A stretch of DNA of 64,000 bases from JBCCTX01 sp964652565 (GCA_964652565.1 CAZZEC010000005.1:1-64000), one strand, 5' to 3'. Positions 8,508 through 17,905 are shown, counted from the stretch's first letter. The notes: generated from the sequence alone by a model not told the origin. Made by a program: numbers and translations.

Positions 8508-9422
8508 ATGCACATACGTACTATATTCACTCAGATCTCTGTAATATGCCTCTTGCTATTTCAAAGTTGCCTCCCTGCTCAGGAACAACGTGCTAAAGAC
8601 CAGGAAAAAGACAATAAAGATCATAGACAATATATCATTAATTTTTCCAGTCCTGATAATATGACTTTCTGTAATGAGAAAGTACCACTCAATGATCCAG
8701 AAATTAAAGAGCGTCTGGAAAGAGAAATCAATGCTTTATCCTATTTTCATGCTTCAACACTATTGGTCATTAAACGCATGCATAGATGGAAACCCGTCCT
8801 AACGAATATTCTTTCAGATTATGGCATACCGGAAGATTTCATTTATCTCACTATTGCTGAAAGCAATCTTGAAAATGATGCAGAATCCTATAGAGAAGCT
8901 ATGGGCATGTGGCAATTAATGGAAGGTACTGCAAAAGAACTCGGTCTCGAAATCAACACGTATATTGATGAGCGACGAGATCCATTCCTCGCTACGATAG
9001 CTGCATGTAAGTATTTATCAAAATCTTATGAAAAGTTCAATAATTGGACTTTAGTTGCTGCAGCTTACAACAGAGGGATATCTGGTATATCTCAAGCGTT
9101 AACAGCTCAATTAGTTGATTCCTATTACGATCTCTATCTTCATGAGCAAACCTACAGATATGTATTCAAAATTCTAGCCTACAAAGCTATCTTAGAAAAT
9201 CCTCAAACATATGGATTCCATATTCAGGAAGATGATGTATATCAACCCTGGACATATAGGGAAATAGAGGTATCCAATTCGATAGAAAATATCCCTCAAT
9301 GGGCCAAGCAGTACAATACGACATATAGATTTATTAAATACCTCAATCCATGGATTACCAGTATAGACTACTCCCTACCTTTTCAAAAAGATAAAGTATA
9401 TACCATCAGAGTCCCTGAATAA
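8508..9422 (+). CDS. Lytic transglycosylase (SLT/MltD-like), lipoprotein
   Basis: The 304-residue protein has a lipoprotein signal with lipobox LFQSC (Cys21) and a Slt-type domain at about 95-230. The catalytic Glu is Glu118 in LTIAESNLE, followed by GMWQLMEGTAKELG and VAAAYNRGISGI, all typical of family 23-like lytic transglycosylases. It would cleave peptidoglycan to 1,6-anhydro-muropeptides at the cell envelope. The C-terminal 60 residues end KDKVYTIRVPE, resembling the hinge before LysM repeats in MltD, but no LysM repeat follows. The products could feed the NagZ and NagB functions encoded near 36-42 kb (inference). Confidence 0.9.
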   Translation: MHIRTIFTQISVICLLLFQSCLPAQEQRAKDQEKDNKDHRQYIINFSSPDNMTFCNEKVPLNDPEIKERLEREINALSYFHASTLLVIKRMHRWKPVLTNILSDYGIPEDFIYLTIAESNLENDAESYREAMGMWQLMEGTAKELGLEINTYIDERRDPFLATIAACKYLSKSYEKFNNWTLVAAAYNRGISGISQALTAQLVDSYYDLYLHEQTYRYVFKILAYKAILENPQTYGFHIQEDDVYQPWTYREIEVSNSIENIPQWAKQYNTTYRFIKYLNPWITSIDYSLPFQKDKVYTIRVPE

Positions 9423-9747
9423 AAAACACAACAGCAAAAAACATCAATCCTAACATGATACAGATAATCTAATATAATAAGGCTGTTAGATTTTCTACGA
9501 TTTTAAGCAACTATTTAATTGCAAGTACCGTAATATTGTATCAAATCCAAAGAGATAGTGCACGTCTTTTCCCTGGTCTATTATCGCATATTTAATATTT
9601 AGTGTACTCATTCGCTTGATTTCCAAGCATGTATACTATATGTTGTATGATTGCGTGAATTTATAATTCATTTTTTATATATTGCATATACATAAATATT
9701 ATTATTTTCGAGATACCTCTTTGAATACCCGTTAAACAATAAGCGTC
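9423..9747. other. Non-coding AT-rich interval with a weak terminator
   Basis: After the transglycosylase stop there is a 7-bp hairpin (AATCTAA at 9466-9472 with TTAGATT at 9486-9492) followed by a T-rich stretch, a plausible weak terminator. Beyond that I see no gene, RNA or clear promoter box up to the small gene at 9748. Confidence 0.45.
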
Positions 9748-9939
9748 ATGTATTACATTAGAAAATACTTGCAGGAGTGGGCTGTACATAACAAAAAAAC
9801 ACAGAGAAGTCGGTCTTTGTCAGAGATAGAAGTCCAGCAACTGATGGATGAGTTTCCCAATCTCAAATTCAATGCTCACACCAGTAGGTCATTGACTTAT
9901 TTCAGAAACCATATTAACTCAATTTCTAATCTGCCTTAA
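9748..9939 (+). CDS. Small hypothetical protein (63 aa)
   Basis: A short basic reading frame (begins MYYIRKYLQEWAVHNKK) with no recognised motif, membrane segment or cysteine pair. It could encode a small DNA- or RNA-binding protein, to judge only by its Lys/Arg content and two predicted helices. No convincing ribosome binding site precedes it, but that is normal here. Its stop is one base from the convergent stop of the phosphodiesterase gene. It could be a chance frame; I keep it because it fills an otherwise unexplained gap. Confidence 0.4.
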   Translation: MYYIRKYLQEWAVHNKKTQRSRSLSEIEVQQLMDEFPNLKFNAHTSRSLTYFRNHINSISNLP

Positions 9940-9940
9940 G

Positions 9941-10507
9941 TCACAAACTGAAGGTTTCTACAGGCTCGTACAATGATCCCTTACTAGTAGCAATAGAGTT
10001 CCAAAGTACAATTCGTTTGATCTCAAATCTATGAATAGAAGAAGGGAAATCGAGCCTTAAATTCTCAAATCGCCGGAATCCCCTGAATCTGGCTACAGTA
10101 GTATGGGGTATCGGATTATTTCTATGTTGTAGATTAGGCTGTATTTGTTTATAGAGAGTTCCTATACGTTGGCTCAAGTAGGTGTACTGAGGGTTTCGCT
10201 GCCATCTTACCCATATCATCCTCGCTCGTTTAGCATTGGGGCCAATAACATAGCCTTGATTAACAAGCTCGAATGGTTCAGCATCTTTTGTTACTACTCG
10301 AATCATTTCCAGCAAATTTTGAATAATTTCCTCAGAAACCTTTCCTAAAAAAATAACCGTTATGTGAAGATTTTGAGGAGCTACCCAATGAATACCATCT
10401 AAATATTGATGAGCATGTTGAAACTGTAAAATTTCAGCTTTTACCGATTCAGGTAATTCAATACCCAGAAATAATCGATTAAAAATACTTTTTTTATCTG
10501 TATTCAT
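9941..10507 (-). CDS. thpR: RNA 2',3'-cyclic phosphodiesterase (LigT/ThpR)
   Basis: The 188-residue protein is a two-histidine (2H) phosphoesterase. The paired catalytic motifs are visible: HITV in NLHITVIFLG (about 46-55) and HTTV in NPIPHTTVARFRG (about 133-145). The opening RLFLGIELPESV is typical of the LigT family, which hydrolyses 2',3'-cyclic phosphate ends of RNA. It is monocistronic, insulated on its upstream side by the terminator of the BtuFC-like operon, and converges on the small ORF downstream. Confidence 0.92.
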   Translation of the reverse strand: MNTDKKSIFNRLFLGIELPESVKAEILQFQHAHQYLDGIHWVAPQNLHITVIFLGKVSEEIIQNLLEMIRVVTKDAEPFELVNQGYVIGPNAKRARMIWVRWQRNPQYTYLSQRIGTLYKQIQPNLQHRNNPIPHTTVARFRGFRRFENLRLDFPSSIHRFEIKRIVLWNSIATSKGSLYEPVETFSL

Positions 10508-10513
10508 ATTTTG

Positions 10514-10548
10514 TAAAAAAAAGAGCCACTATCGGGGAGATAGTGGCT
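10514..10548 (-). terminator. Rho-independent terminator of the BtuF/BtuC-like operon
   Basis: On the minus strand AGCCACTATC (10548-10539) and its complement (10533-10524) form a 10-bp perfect stem with a five-base loop, followed by CTTTTTTTT. It lies between the permease gene and thpR, showing that the two are separate transcripts and that no ATPase gene follows the permease. Confidence 0.88.
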
Positions 10549-10717
10549 TAGCAAAGTACCTATAGATAAATTAGCTGCACATCAAAACAAAGATAGGAAT
10601 TGATAATGAGATATTTATAAAATAGACCTCAATTTTATTCAAAAACCTTACCTGACTAATAAATTGAACAAAAAGTCTATTACACTGAAAATGTTTATTG
10701 AAAAAAGTAATGACAAC

Positions 10718-11722
10718 CTAAAAATATCTTTTCCCCGAAAATAGTATATACAAGAAAAATGGTACCCCTAACAGCGCTGTGATAATGCCAATGGGTATAC
10801 CAGCAGGTGGAGATATCCATCTGGTTAACACATCACATGTATTGAGAAATAGAGCTCCAAGTAATGAAGCAAATAGCAGATTTTCTCTATGTTTCCCTCC
10901 TAAAATACTCCTTGAAAAATGCGGAATCATCATCCCAACAAACCCTATAGGACCTGTGAAGGCAACAATTCCTCCTACACTTATAGTAGCCACCACCAAT
11001 AATGTCAATTTCATCCTGACAACACGTATTCCCAGGTGCTGTGCCTGTTCATCTCCCATCGATAAAATATCTAAATGTGTTCCGTATATCAACCCATAAA
11101 TAATTGATATCAACCACATTAACCCACCTATTCCCACAGCCTCCCATTTTTGTGCTCGGGATAGATTTCCAAATGTCCAATTTACGATCCTTTGTAATTG
11201 ACTAGAGTCGGCATACAGATAGATGAGTAATCCTATGAGCGCAGTACTTATGGAAGAGACAGCTACTCCAGCAATTAATAACTTACTACTATCGCTTTTC
11301 AGACCTTTTGACCCCATAAGTACCACTAATAATAGACTTGCTAAACCACCTAGGCCTGCAAAAGCTGGATAAGTTAATGTGGTGACTATTGGTATGTTAA
11401 CAATGTTGAGAATAAGTAGATTTACTCCCAAACCTGCACCTGAAGTCACTCCCATAATATAGGGATCTGCTAAAGGATTTCTGATCAATACTTGCATGTA
11501 AAATCCACTCAAAGTAAGTACAGCTCCAGTAGCTAGGGCAATCAGTGCTCTGGGCAGGCGAAAGATATATATGATTTCTTCATGCTCAACAGGCCTCCCT
11601 ATTAGAAAGTAAAATATCTCCTTGTAACTAATATGGAAGGGTCCAGTCTTAAGGCTAGCAATAACAGATAGACAGCATCCCATTATCAGTATCCCCCCCA
11701 TAATCCAGGTACGCCTACTCAT
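10718..11722 (-). CDS. FecCD/BtuC-type ABC transporter permease
   Basis: The 334-residue integral membrane protein has about ten hydrophobic segments and FecCD family signatures: RLPRALIALATGAVLTLSG, RNPLADPYIMGVTSGAG and the C-terminal AFTGPIGFVGMMIPHFSR. It would form the membrane channel for vitamin B12, haem or a ferric siderophore. It overlaps the upstream binding-protein gene by 8 bp, so the two are coupled. The ATPase expected with such a pair is not next to it; the operon ends at the terminator near 10514-10548. The substrate cannot be assigned from sequence alone. Confidence 0.92.
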   Translation of the reverse strand: MSRRTWIMGGILIMGCCLSVIASLKTGPFHISYKEIFYFLIGRPVEHEEIIYIFRLPRALIALATGAVLTLSGFYMQVLIRNPLADPYIMGVTSGAGLGVNLLILNIVNIPIVTTLTYPAFAGLGGLASLLLVVLMGSKGLKSDSSKLLIAGVAVSSISTALIGLLIYLYADSSQLQRIVNWTFGNLSRAQKWEAVGIGGLMWLISIIYGLIYGTHLDILSMGDEQAQHLGIRVVRMKLTLLVVATISVGGIVAFTGPIGFVGMMIPHFSRSILGGKHRENLLFASLLGALFLNTCDVLTRWISPPAGIPIGIITALLGVPFFLYILFSGKRYF

Positions 11723-12653
11723 TACTAAGAATATTATCTGGCGTCAGCGAAGAATGTAATATATGAGTGAGTTCCAAAAGCCCTCTAATCATACGCGGAC
11801 CTGGTCTGTACATCCAATCAGGTGATATAGTAAACACCTGACGAGATTCATAGGCTGGTGTTTTAGTCAGTGCAGGATATTGAGAAAGAATAGCTTGCAA
11901 TTGCTGAATATCTGATGTGGGAAAAATAATAAACTCTGGTTGTAGATATATGATCTCCTCTAACGTTGTAGTAGAATAAGCCTGCTCTTTATCAGCGAAA
12001 ATATTTTTACCTCCTGCCTTATTAATTAGCTCATTTAAAAACCCATTTCCCCCCACTACTTTCAAAGGATCTGCACTTACAAGGATCATGGTATTATACT
12101 TGGGTAGATCCTCAGTTAAGGAAATTACCCTTTTTTCTATAATCTTAAGTGAATCTGTAATCAACGTTGCTCTTGATTCCACAGACAATATAGTTCCCAG
12201 GTCTAACATCCCTTCATATACATCATCCAGTGTGCTATACTTCTGTAAATATATGGGAATGCCAACTTCTTCCAATAAGACGATATCATCATCTGTAAAT
12301 ATTTCACTTGTTGAAAATACCAGGTCCGCTTGTAAACTAGTCAGTGATTCCAGGTCTAATTGAGGATAGGTTGTAATCAAGGGCTTGTCTTGTACTTGCT
12401 GAGGAAAGTCACAAGCCTGAGAACGAGCAATGAGCTTATCTTGAGCTCCAATAGCATAAATAATTTCGGTGATATTGGGTGCAATAGATACAACTCTTTG
12501 AGGTTCCTGAGCTAACGTGATTTCCCTTCCACGATCATCTTGATAAGTCTGAGAAATTAGTGGAGCACTTTCAATTAATGCCTTGCGAGAAGCGTTTCTT
12601 TTACAAGAAAGACTTAGCAGTACGATACACCCTATAAATAACTTTTGAAGCAT
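11715..12653 (-). CDS. BtuF/FhuD-like periplasmic binding lipoprotein
   Basis: The 312-residue protein has a lipobox LSLSC (Cys17) and a TroA/BtuF-type binding fold: RVVSIAPNITEIIYAIGAQDKLIARS (start about 52), LITTYPQLDLESLTSLQADLVF, then a second lobe with NELINKAGGKNIFADKEQAYSTTTLEEI. The segment CDFPQQV is a common feature of cobalamin-binding relatives, which favours a corrinoid, though siderophore binders are close. The lipid anchor would tether it to the membrane beside the permease encoded immediately downstream. Confidence 0.88.
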   Translation of the reverse strand: MLQKLFIGCIVLLSLSCKRNASRKALIESAPLISQTYQDDRGREITLAQEPQRVVSIAPNITEIIYAIGAQDKLIARSQACDFPQQVQDKPLITTYPQLDLESLTSLQADLVFSTSEIFTDDDIVLLEEVGIPIYLQKYSTLDDVYEGMLDLGTILSVESRATLITDSLKIIEKRVISLTEDLPKYNTMILVSADPLKVVGGNGFLNELINKAGGKNIFADKEQAYSTTTLEEIIYLQPEFIIFPTSDIQQLQAILSQYPALTKTPAYESRQVFTISPDWMYRPGPRMIRGLLELTHILHSSLTPDNILSNE

Positions 12654-12710
12654 ACATGCGAAGTTAAAAAATAAATTTTTGCGATTTTATTATTTTAAGA
12701 GTTGATTTGC

Positions 12711-13424
12711 ATGGAAAGATTAGTGCATACCTTGGGAAAAATCATCATCGCCATAGATGGATATGCCAGTTGTGGCAAAAGTACTACAGCCAGACTTGTA
12801 GCAAGAGAATTGGATTATACTTATATAGATTCAGGCGCTATGTATCGAGCTGTAACACTTTACTTCCTTGAACATGGTATCTCCCATCAAAATGATTTGT
12901 CTGTCATTATTGATGCCCTTAGCCAGATGACCATTGAATTTAAACTTGATACAGTAGAAAGATTCTCCCATACGTATCTAAATGGAAGAGACGTGGAGTT
13001 ATTCATAAGGACACCAGAAATATCCAGCATGGTGAGCCAAATAAGTACATTGAAACCTGTAAGAGAAGAGATGGTAAAGCAACAGCAAAGAATGGGTAGA
13101 GATAAGGGTATCGTAATGGATGGAAGAGATATTGGGACTGTAGTCTTTCCTCGAGCGGAACTTAAAGTTTTTATGACTGCGGGTCTGGAAGCTCGGGCGA
13201 AGCGTAGAAAACAAGAAATGGACTCCAAGGGAGTAACCGTATCACTGGAAGAGATACGAGAAAACTTGCAAAATAGAGATCATATAGACTCCACGCGAGA
13301 GGTTAGCCCACTTAAACAAGCTGCTGATGCAATAGTTATAGATACAACAGATCTTTCAATTGTACAACAGGTGAAACTGGTATGTAATCTAGCAAAAGAA
13401 CGTATACAAATTGCTACAAACTAG
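12711..13424 (+). CDS. cmk: Cytidylate kinase
   Basis: This NMP kinase converts (d)CMP to (d)CDP with ATP. The P-loop DGYASCGKST lies at about 16-25, YIDSGAMYRAVT is the CMP-binding segment, GRDIGTVVFPRAELKVFMTA the core motif, and RDHIDSTREVSPLKQAADA the lid. The ATG at 12711 is chosen; an in-frame TTG three codons upstream is less likely. The cmk-ispH order is common in Bacteroidota, with 45 bp between the genes here. Confidence 0.95.
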   Translation: MERLVHTLGKIIIAIDGYASCGKSTTARLVARELDYTYIDSGAMYRAVTLYFLEHGISHQNDLSVIIDALSQMTIEFKLDTVERFSHTYLNGRDVELFIRTPEISSMVSQISTLKPVREEMVKQQQRMGRDKGIVMDGRDIGTVVFPRAELKVFMTAGLEARAKRRKQEMDSKGVTVSLEEIRENLQNRDHIDSTREVSPLKQAADAIVIDTTDLSIVQQVKLVCNLAKERIQIATN

Positions 13425-13469
13425 ATCGTGTCATTTAATGTTAACTAAATTGATAATACAATCCGTTAT

Positions 13470-14315
13470 ATGAAAGTCACTGTAGATCAAAATTCTGGAT
13501 TCTGTTTTGGGGTTGTATATGCCATCGAAATGGCTGAAGATTTTCTCAGAGAGCATGGGACCCTCTACTGCCTGGGAGATATCGTGCATAATGATAAGGA
13601 AGTCGAAAGACTGCAAAAATTGGGACTCAAAATTATCTCTCATGATGATCTTCAAGCGCTAAACGGAGAAACTGTTCTCATACGGGCACATGGAGAACCA
13701 CCAGAAACCTATAAAATTGCACTCGAAAACGATTTGCATCTTATAGATGCATCCTGTCCAGTAGTACTAAAACTACAAAACCGTGTTCGGCAAGCATTTG
13801 ACGATGATCGCCAGATAGTTATACTTGGCAAACCTGGTCATGCAGAGGTAAATGGGTTGATAGGTCAGACTAATCAGGAAGCTATCGTTGTTTCCTCTGT
13901 AGAAGAAGCACAGAAGCTTAATATAGAAAAACCTGTTTCTTTGTATAGTCAGACGACAAAAAGCACCAAGCTCCTTCATGAAGTACATCAGGTGATGAGA
14001 GATAAATACGATGATTTGAAGTTCAATGATACAATTTGTCGTCAAGTGAGTAATAGAGAGCCTGAATTAGAGAAGTTTTCTACTATGCACGATGTAATTG
14101 TATTCGTATCTGGAAAGAAAAGCTCAAATGGAAAAGCACTCTATGGAGCATGTAAGGCTATCAATCCCAATAGTTACTTTGTCTCGGGTATTGAAGAAGT
14201 AAAAGAAGAATGGTTTGATGGAGTGTCATCTGTAGGTGTATGTGGTGCTACTTCTACGCCCATGTGGTTAATGGAAGAAATAGCGGGTGTTATTAGCAAG
14301 ATCAATACCCATTGA
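13470..14315 (+). CDS. ispH: 4-hydroxy-3-methylbut-2-enyl diphosphate reductase
   Basis: The 281-residue iron-sulfur enzyme makes IPP and DMAPP in the last step of the MEP isoprenoid pathway. The three cluster cysteines are Cys12 (NSGFCFGV), Cys96 (DASCPVV) and Cys190 (NDTICRQVSNR); the catalytic Glu126 lies in GHAEVNGL and the substrate loop in CGATSTPMWLM. It follows cmk and is likely co-transcribed. Its 3' end overlaps the convergent cytochrome gene by 14 bp, with no terminator between. Confidence 0.96.
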   Translation: MKVTVDQNSGFCFGVVYAIEMAEDFLREHGTLYCLGDIVHNDKEVERLQKLGLKIISHDDLQALNGETVLIRAHGEPPETYKIALENDLHLIDASCPVVLKLQNRVRQAFDDDRQIVILGKPGHAEVNGLIGQTNQEAIVVSSVEEAQKLNIEKPVSLYSQTTKSTKLLHEVHQVMRDKYDDLKFNDTICRQVSNREPELEKFSTMHDVIVFVSGKKSSNGKALYGACKAINPNSYFVSGIEEVKEEWFDGVSSVGVCGATSTPMWLMEEIAGVISKINTH

Positions 14316-14796
14316 TTTCATACCATGATTCAACCTTAATAGGAATCCTGCGACCTTTGTTGACAGGACCATAATAAGTAGCTAGGTATTCGATTATTTT
14401 TTCTTCCTGTTCACCCAGATCCCATAGTTTCTGGGTTTCTTGCATCCATACTATCATTTCTTTCCACCCTTCCCTGGTAGCCCTGTTTTGGAGAACCAGC
14501 TTTGAAGAATGGCAAGCTGTACACGTCGTTCTTACTATGTGATAATCTCCTTCGGCGATAAATCCCGTTGAAATATCAATACCATCTACCACTTCAACAG
14601 GGCCGGGTGATGCATAGGATGACTCCATTTGAACCATGTCCTTTTGATTCTGAGTATTGGGCTGAGAGCTGTAGGTAATTAATTGTGGATCAGACATGAT
14701 CCATACCAGCATTATCCCCATTCCCAGTGTTAGTCCTAAAAAAATCAAACAAGCTGTCAGTAATCTAATGATTATCCTTTCATTCTTTCTTTCCAT
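14302..14796 (-). CDS. c-type cytochrome subunit of sulfite dehydrogenase (SorB-like)
   Basis: The 164-residue protein has an N-terminal membrane segment (about 10-35) and one haem motif CTACH at 92-96, followed by a helical region (TREGWKEMIVWMQETQ, then EEKIIEYLATYYGP) characteristic of SorB-like small cytochromes. It lies 7 bp after the molybdoenzyme gene, so the pair probably forms a sulfite:cytochrome c oxidoreductase in which this subunit accepts electrons in the periplasm. A distal Met is possible (Met104 or Met106 in the helical segment) but not certain. Confidence 0.85.
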   Translation of the reverse strand: MERKNERIIIRLLTACLIFLGLTLGMGIMLVWIMSDPQLITYSSQPNTQNQKDMVQMESSYASPGPVEVVDGIDISTGFIAEGDYHIVRTTCTACHSSKLVLQNRATREGWKEMIVWMQETQKLWDLGEQEEKIIEYLATYYGPVNKGRRIPIKVESWYEINGY

Positions 14797-14803
14797 AGAT
14801 GTA

Positions 14804-16120
14804 TTAAAGTACTTTTATTGCAATGCGATGACAAGCATTATTCAAATAGCCCCGTGGATTCCATCCAGGAAGGACCATAGGTTGTTTTTTCCCATTTTCA
14901 TCTGTTGCCCTGGCCCAAATTTCATAATACCCCTCTTGAGGAAAACTCACTTCAGCCTCCCAAAGTTGCCAGGCCAATCTATTGTTAGGAGGACGCAATG
15001 TAGCGGACTTCCAACTGGATCCAAAATCTATTGAAACTTCTACATCCGTAACTAAAAAGTCTCCTGCCCATGCTTTTCCCCGAAGAGATAAATTTTTGGT
15101 ATCTCTAAGAATACCTCCTGTCTTTGGGTAAGTAATTAGAGATTTGACTGGCATAGATTCAATGATACACATTTCTTCATCAGGAACATCTGTTCCTGGG
15201 GCCACTGGCTCACAAGGTACGCGATAGGATTGCCCTCCCATCTTAGGTCCATCGTGAATTTTATCTCTTACGACTATTTTCTGCAACCACTTACCAGATG
15301 TAGATGCAGGCCATCCACCAAATACTAATCTTAGCGGAAACCCATTCATTAGAGGGAGAGGATCGCCGTTCAAAGCCCATGCTATTAATGACTCATCTTC
15401 CAAGGCTTTGTTTACAGGTACACCTCTGGATATCACAACCTGATTTTGATCACCAGATATATGCACATCTTTTCCATAGTATCCTATATATACTGCATCA
15501 GAGGCAATCCCAACATCTTCCAATACATCTTTCAGACGCACACCCGTCCATTCAGGACAACCCACAGCACCTGTAGTCCATTGATTGCCTTTAGCTGGGG
15601 GATCGAATTCAGACCTCCCATTTCCACCGCATTCTAAGGTTAGATGATAAGTATAATTCGCAAACCTGGATTTTAGTTCATTTAAGGTATATATTTTAGC
15701 TTTCTGTACTGCTTCACCCGATACTTCCAACGTCCAGTCGTCGGGATTGATATTCTCAGGGGGGATACCATTATTTCTTATAAACAAGTGACTAGCCGGG
15801 GTTATGAGATCGTCCAATAAATGTGCTGGCGTTTCAATATTCCAAGGCCTATCATTTAAAATAACCAAATCCTCATGTTTTCCTTTGATCGGGAAGGGAT
15901 CGTTATACAATCCAATTCCAGCAGGTATTAACCCAGCGGGCATATGACGTGCAAATACTATTTCCCCCCCAACAGCGGCAGACATAAGCGAAATAGCTGC
16001 TCGTTTTAAAAATCCTCTTCTTGTAGGGTCATTACTCCTACGACCCCAAACTTTCCAATCTGCCTGCAGGGGATTCTGAGAATACAATTCATTTATACCA
16101 ATTTCTTTCTTATTTTTCAC
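14804..16120 (-). CDS. Sulfite-oxidase-family molybdoenzyme, Tat-exported (SorA-like)
   Basis: The 438-residue protein carries a twin-arginine signal (TRRGFLKRAAIS, Arg34-Arg35), an oxidoreductase molybdopterin-binding domain (about 85-280) with the molybdenum ligand Cys164 in LECGGNGRSEF, and a C-terminal Mo-co dimerisation domain (about 300-430). It probably oxidises sulfite in the periplasm and passes electrons to the adjacent cytochrome. A related substrate is possible because the family is broad. The start is GTG at 16120; an in-frame stop lies a few codons upstream. moaA, needed for the cofactor, is divergent 45 bp away. Confidence 0.88.
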   Translation of the reverse strand: MKNKKEIGINELYSQNPLQADWKVWGRRSNDPTRRGFLKRAAISLMSAAVGGEIVFARHMPAGLIPAGIGLYNDPFPIKGKHEDLVILNDRPWNIETPAHLLDDLITPASHLFIRNNGIPPENINPDDWTLEVSGEAVQKAKIYTLNELKSRFANYTYHLTLECGGNGRSEFDPPAKGNQWTTGAVGCPEWTGVRLKDVLEDVGIASDAVYIGYYGKDVHISGDQNQVVISRGVPVNKALEDESLIAWALNGDPLPLMNGFPLRLVFGGWPASTSGKWLQKIVVRDKIHDGPKMGGQSYRVPCEPVAPGTDVPDEEMCIIESMPVKSLITYPKTGGILRDTKNLSLRGKAWAGDFLVTDVEVSIDFGSSWKSATLRPPNNRLAWQLWEAEVSFPQEGYYEIWARATDENGKKQPMVLPGWNPRGYLNNACHRIAIKVL

Positions 16121-16165
16121 AATAATAGCTTTTTGTAGTTAAGCAAAATAAAAGGATTTGAAGAC

Positions 16166-17167
16166 ATGAACAAACCCATTATATATGATAACCATGGAAG
16201 ACCTATCACTTATGCAAGGATTTCCGTTACAGATCGATGCAATCTCAGATGCTTTTATTGTATGCCCGAGGAAGGCAACAAGTATTTACCCAGAAAAGAA
16301 CTTCTGACCTATGAAGAACTCTTGAGACTCCAACGAATTCTTTCAGCACATGGAGTCAATAAAGTAAGAATTACAGGAGGAGAACCATTTATCCGAAAAG
16401 GATTGGTAACCTTTTTAAAACAGCTTAGTGAAATACCTGGATTGGATGAGATCCATATAACGACGAATGGGATATTAACAATCCCTTTTATTCCTCAGCT
16501 CAAAGAGATGGGAATTTCCTCTGTCAATCTGAGCATTGATTCTCTTGATAGAGAGAGATTCCATATGATTACCAGAAGGGATGAATTAGATAAGGTTTTG
16601 ACATGTATGGAAAGATTGATCGATCATGATATCAAAACTAAACTCAATGCAGTGGTGATGGAGGGGAAAAATACCTCAGATATCATTCCTCTGGCAACAT
16701 TGACGAAATCATTGCCCATAGATGTCAGATTTATCGAAGAAATGCCTTTCAATGGTACGGGAATCCATCATTCTACGCTTACGTGGAATCATAAACAGAT
16801 CCTGAATACACTCAAGGAACATTTTCCTGACATATATCAAATAGAGACCCCTCCCAATGCTACCGCAACAACCTATAAGATCCCGGGTCATCAGGGTAAA
16901 ATAGGAATAATAGCGGCATTTACTCGCACATTTTGTGGATCTTGCAATCGCATTCGAATTACAGCGCAGGGGATGCTCAAAACATGTTTGTATGATCAAG
17001 GAGTATTAAACCTAAAATCACTACTAAGGAGTAACATCACGGATAAAGTACTAATGGAGTATCTACTAACAGCATTCAACAACAGACCTAAGGATGGATT
17101 TGAGGCTGAACAAGTCAGAGATAAGGGTTCAAATTTTCATGAATCAATGGCTACCATTGGAGGTTGA
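16166..17167 (+). CDS. moaA: GTP 3',8-cyclase (molybdenum cofactor synthesis)
   Basis: The 333-residue radical SAM enzyme performs the first step of molybdopterin synthesis. The N-terminal cluster motif is CNLRCFYCM (Cys25, 29, 32), the C-terminal cluster uses Cys257, Cys260 (FCGSCNRIRIT) and Cys274 (MLKTCLYD), and the protein ends in the Gly-Gly needed for activity. An AAAGGA box precedes the start. It is divergent from the sulfite-oxidase-like gene, a functional pairing since that enzyme requires the cofactor. Other moa/moe genes are not in the window. Confidence 0.96.
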   Translation: MNKPIIYDNHGRPITYARISVTDRCNLRCFYCMPEEGNKYLPRKELLTYEELLRLQRILSAHGVNKVRITGGEPFIRKGLVTFLKQLSEIPGLDEIHITTNGILTIPFIPQLKEMGISSVNLSIDSLDRERFHMITRRDELDKVLTCMERLIDHDIKTKLNAVVMEGKNTSDIIPLATLTKSLPIDVRFIEEMPFNGTGIHHSTLTWNHKQILNTLKEHFPDIYQIETPPNATATTYKIPGHQGKIGIIAAFTRTFCGSCNRIRITAQGMLKTCLYDQGVLNLKSLLRSNITDKVLMEYLLTAFNNRPKDGFEAEQVRDKGSNFHESMATIGG

Positions 17168-17905
17168 TATTTAATTGCAATTGATTATCAATACGTTACA
17201 AAGACAACAAGGGCAAAAATATACATATATTAGAATAAATATATACTGGATTAGAATGCATACAATCAAAATAATGTACATTTTGCCTTATCGTATTACA
17301 TGAGTTGTTATTAAAAAATAGACAAAAATTTATCAATTCTTACATGGATATACTCTCTGGAAGCTTCCATTACTGATCAACGCATTCTATTGTTCAAACA
17401 TCTGTAAAATTTTTCTGGAATAATCGATCCTTAATATTAAAGAATTGTGAATTAACCCAAAATGATATAGTTTAAAATTGATATTTAACTGATGTAGATG
17501 CTGTCAATTTACCGAATTTACAGCGCAACTGCCTAAGTATGATCGATAAAAAATATCAAAATACATTAGACTCGCGAATTTTACGTTAGCGTATAGGTAC
17601 AGGTTGCATATTCTATATTTTAAAATTAATATTTTAATAATTAAATATAAATAATGCGAGAAATAAAAAATTGTTTATATCTTTTTTGCTGCTGATGTAA
17701 TCCATCCCCAAAAAAATCATAATTCTGCACATTTATTTCTAATTTTTCTATTTACTTCTAACTTAGAATCCAAATGAAAAAAAATATGATGTAACAGCAT
17801 CTATGACAATAAATAAAATTTGTATTAGTTAAAAATAGAAATATGTGTAAATTGTCGTTGATAAATATGTTTCATTGAATTGTAAAATAGAAATTTTCAA
17901 AAACT
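17168..17905. other. AT-rich gene desert of about 740 bp
   Basis: No credible reading frame, tRNA or strong terminator is visible. The DNA is very AT-rich, with runs such as AAATAAAAAATTG. A small hairpin (TTGATA with TATCAA) lies just after the moaA stop. A 10-bp inverted match (TAGATGCTGT at 17495 and ACAGCATCTA at 17794) is too far apart to be convincing. It probably contains the promoter of the MarR gene, but I could not identify a box with confidence. Confidence 0.5.

Noticed and set aside
17495..17803. 10-bp inverted match in the AT-rich desert
   Set aside because: The two arms are about 290 bp apart with nothing between to suggest a structure or element ends; it may well be chance.
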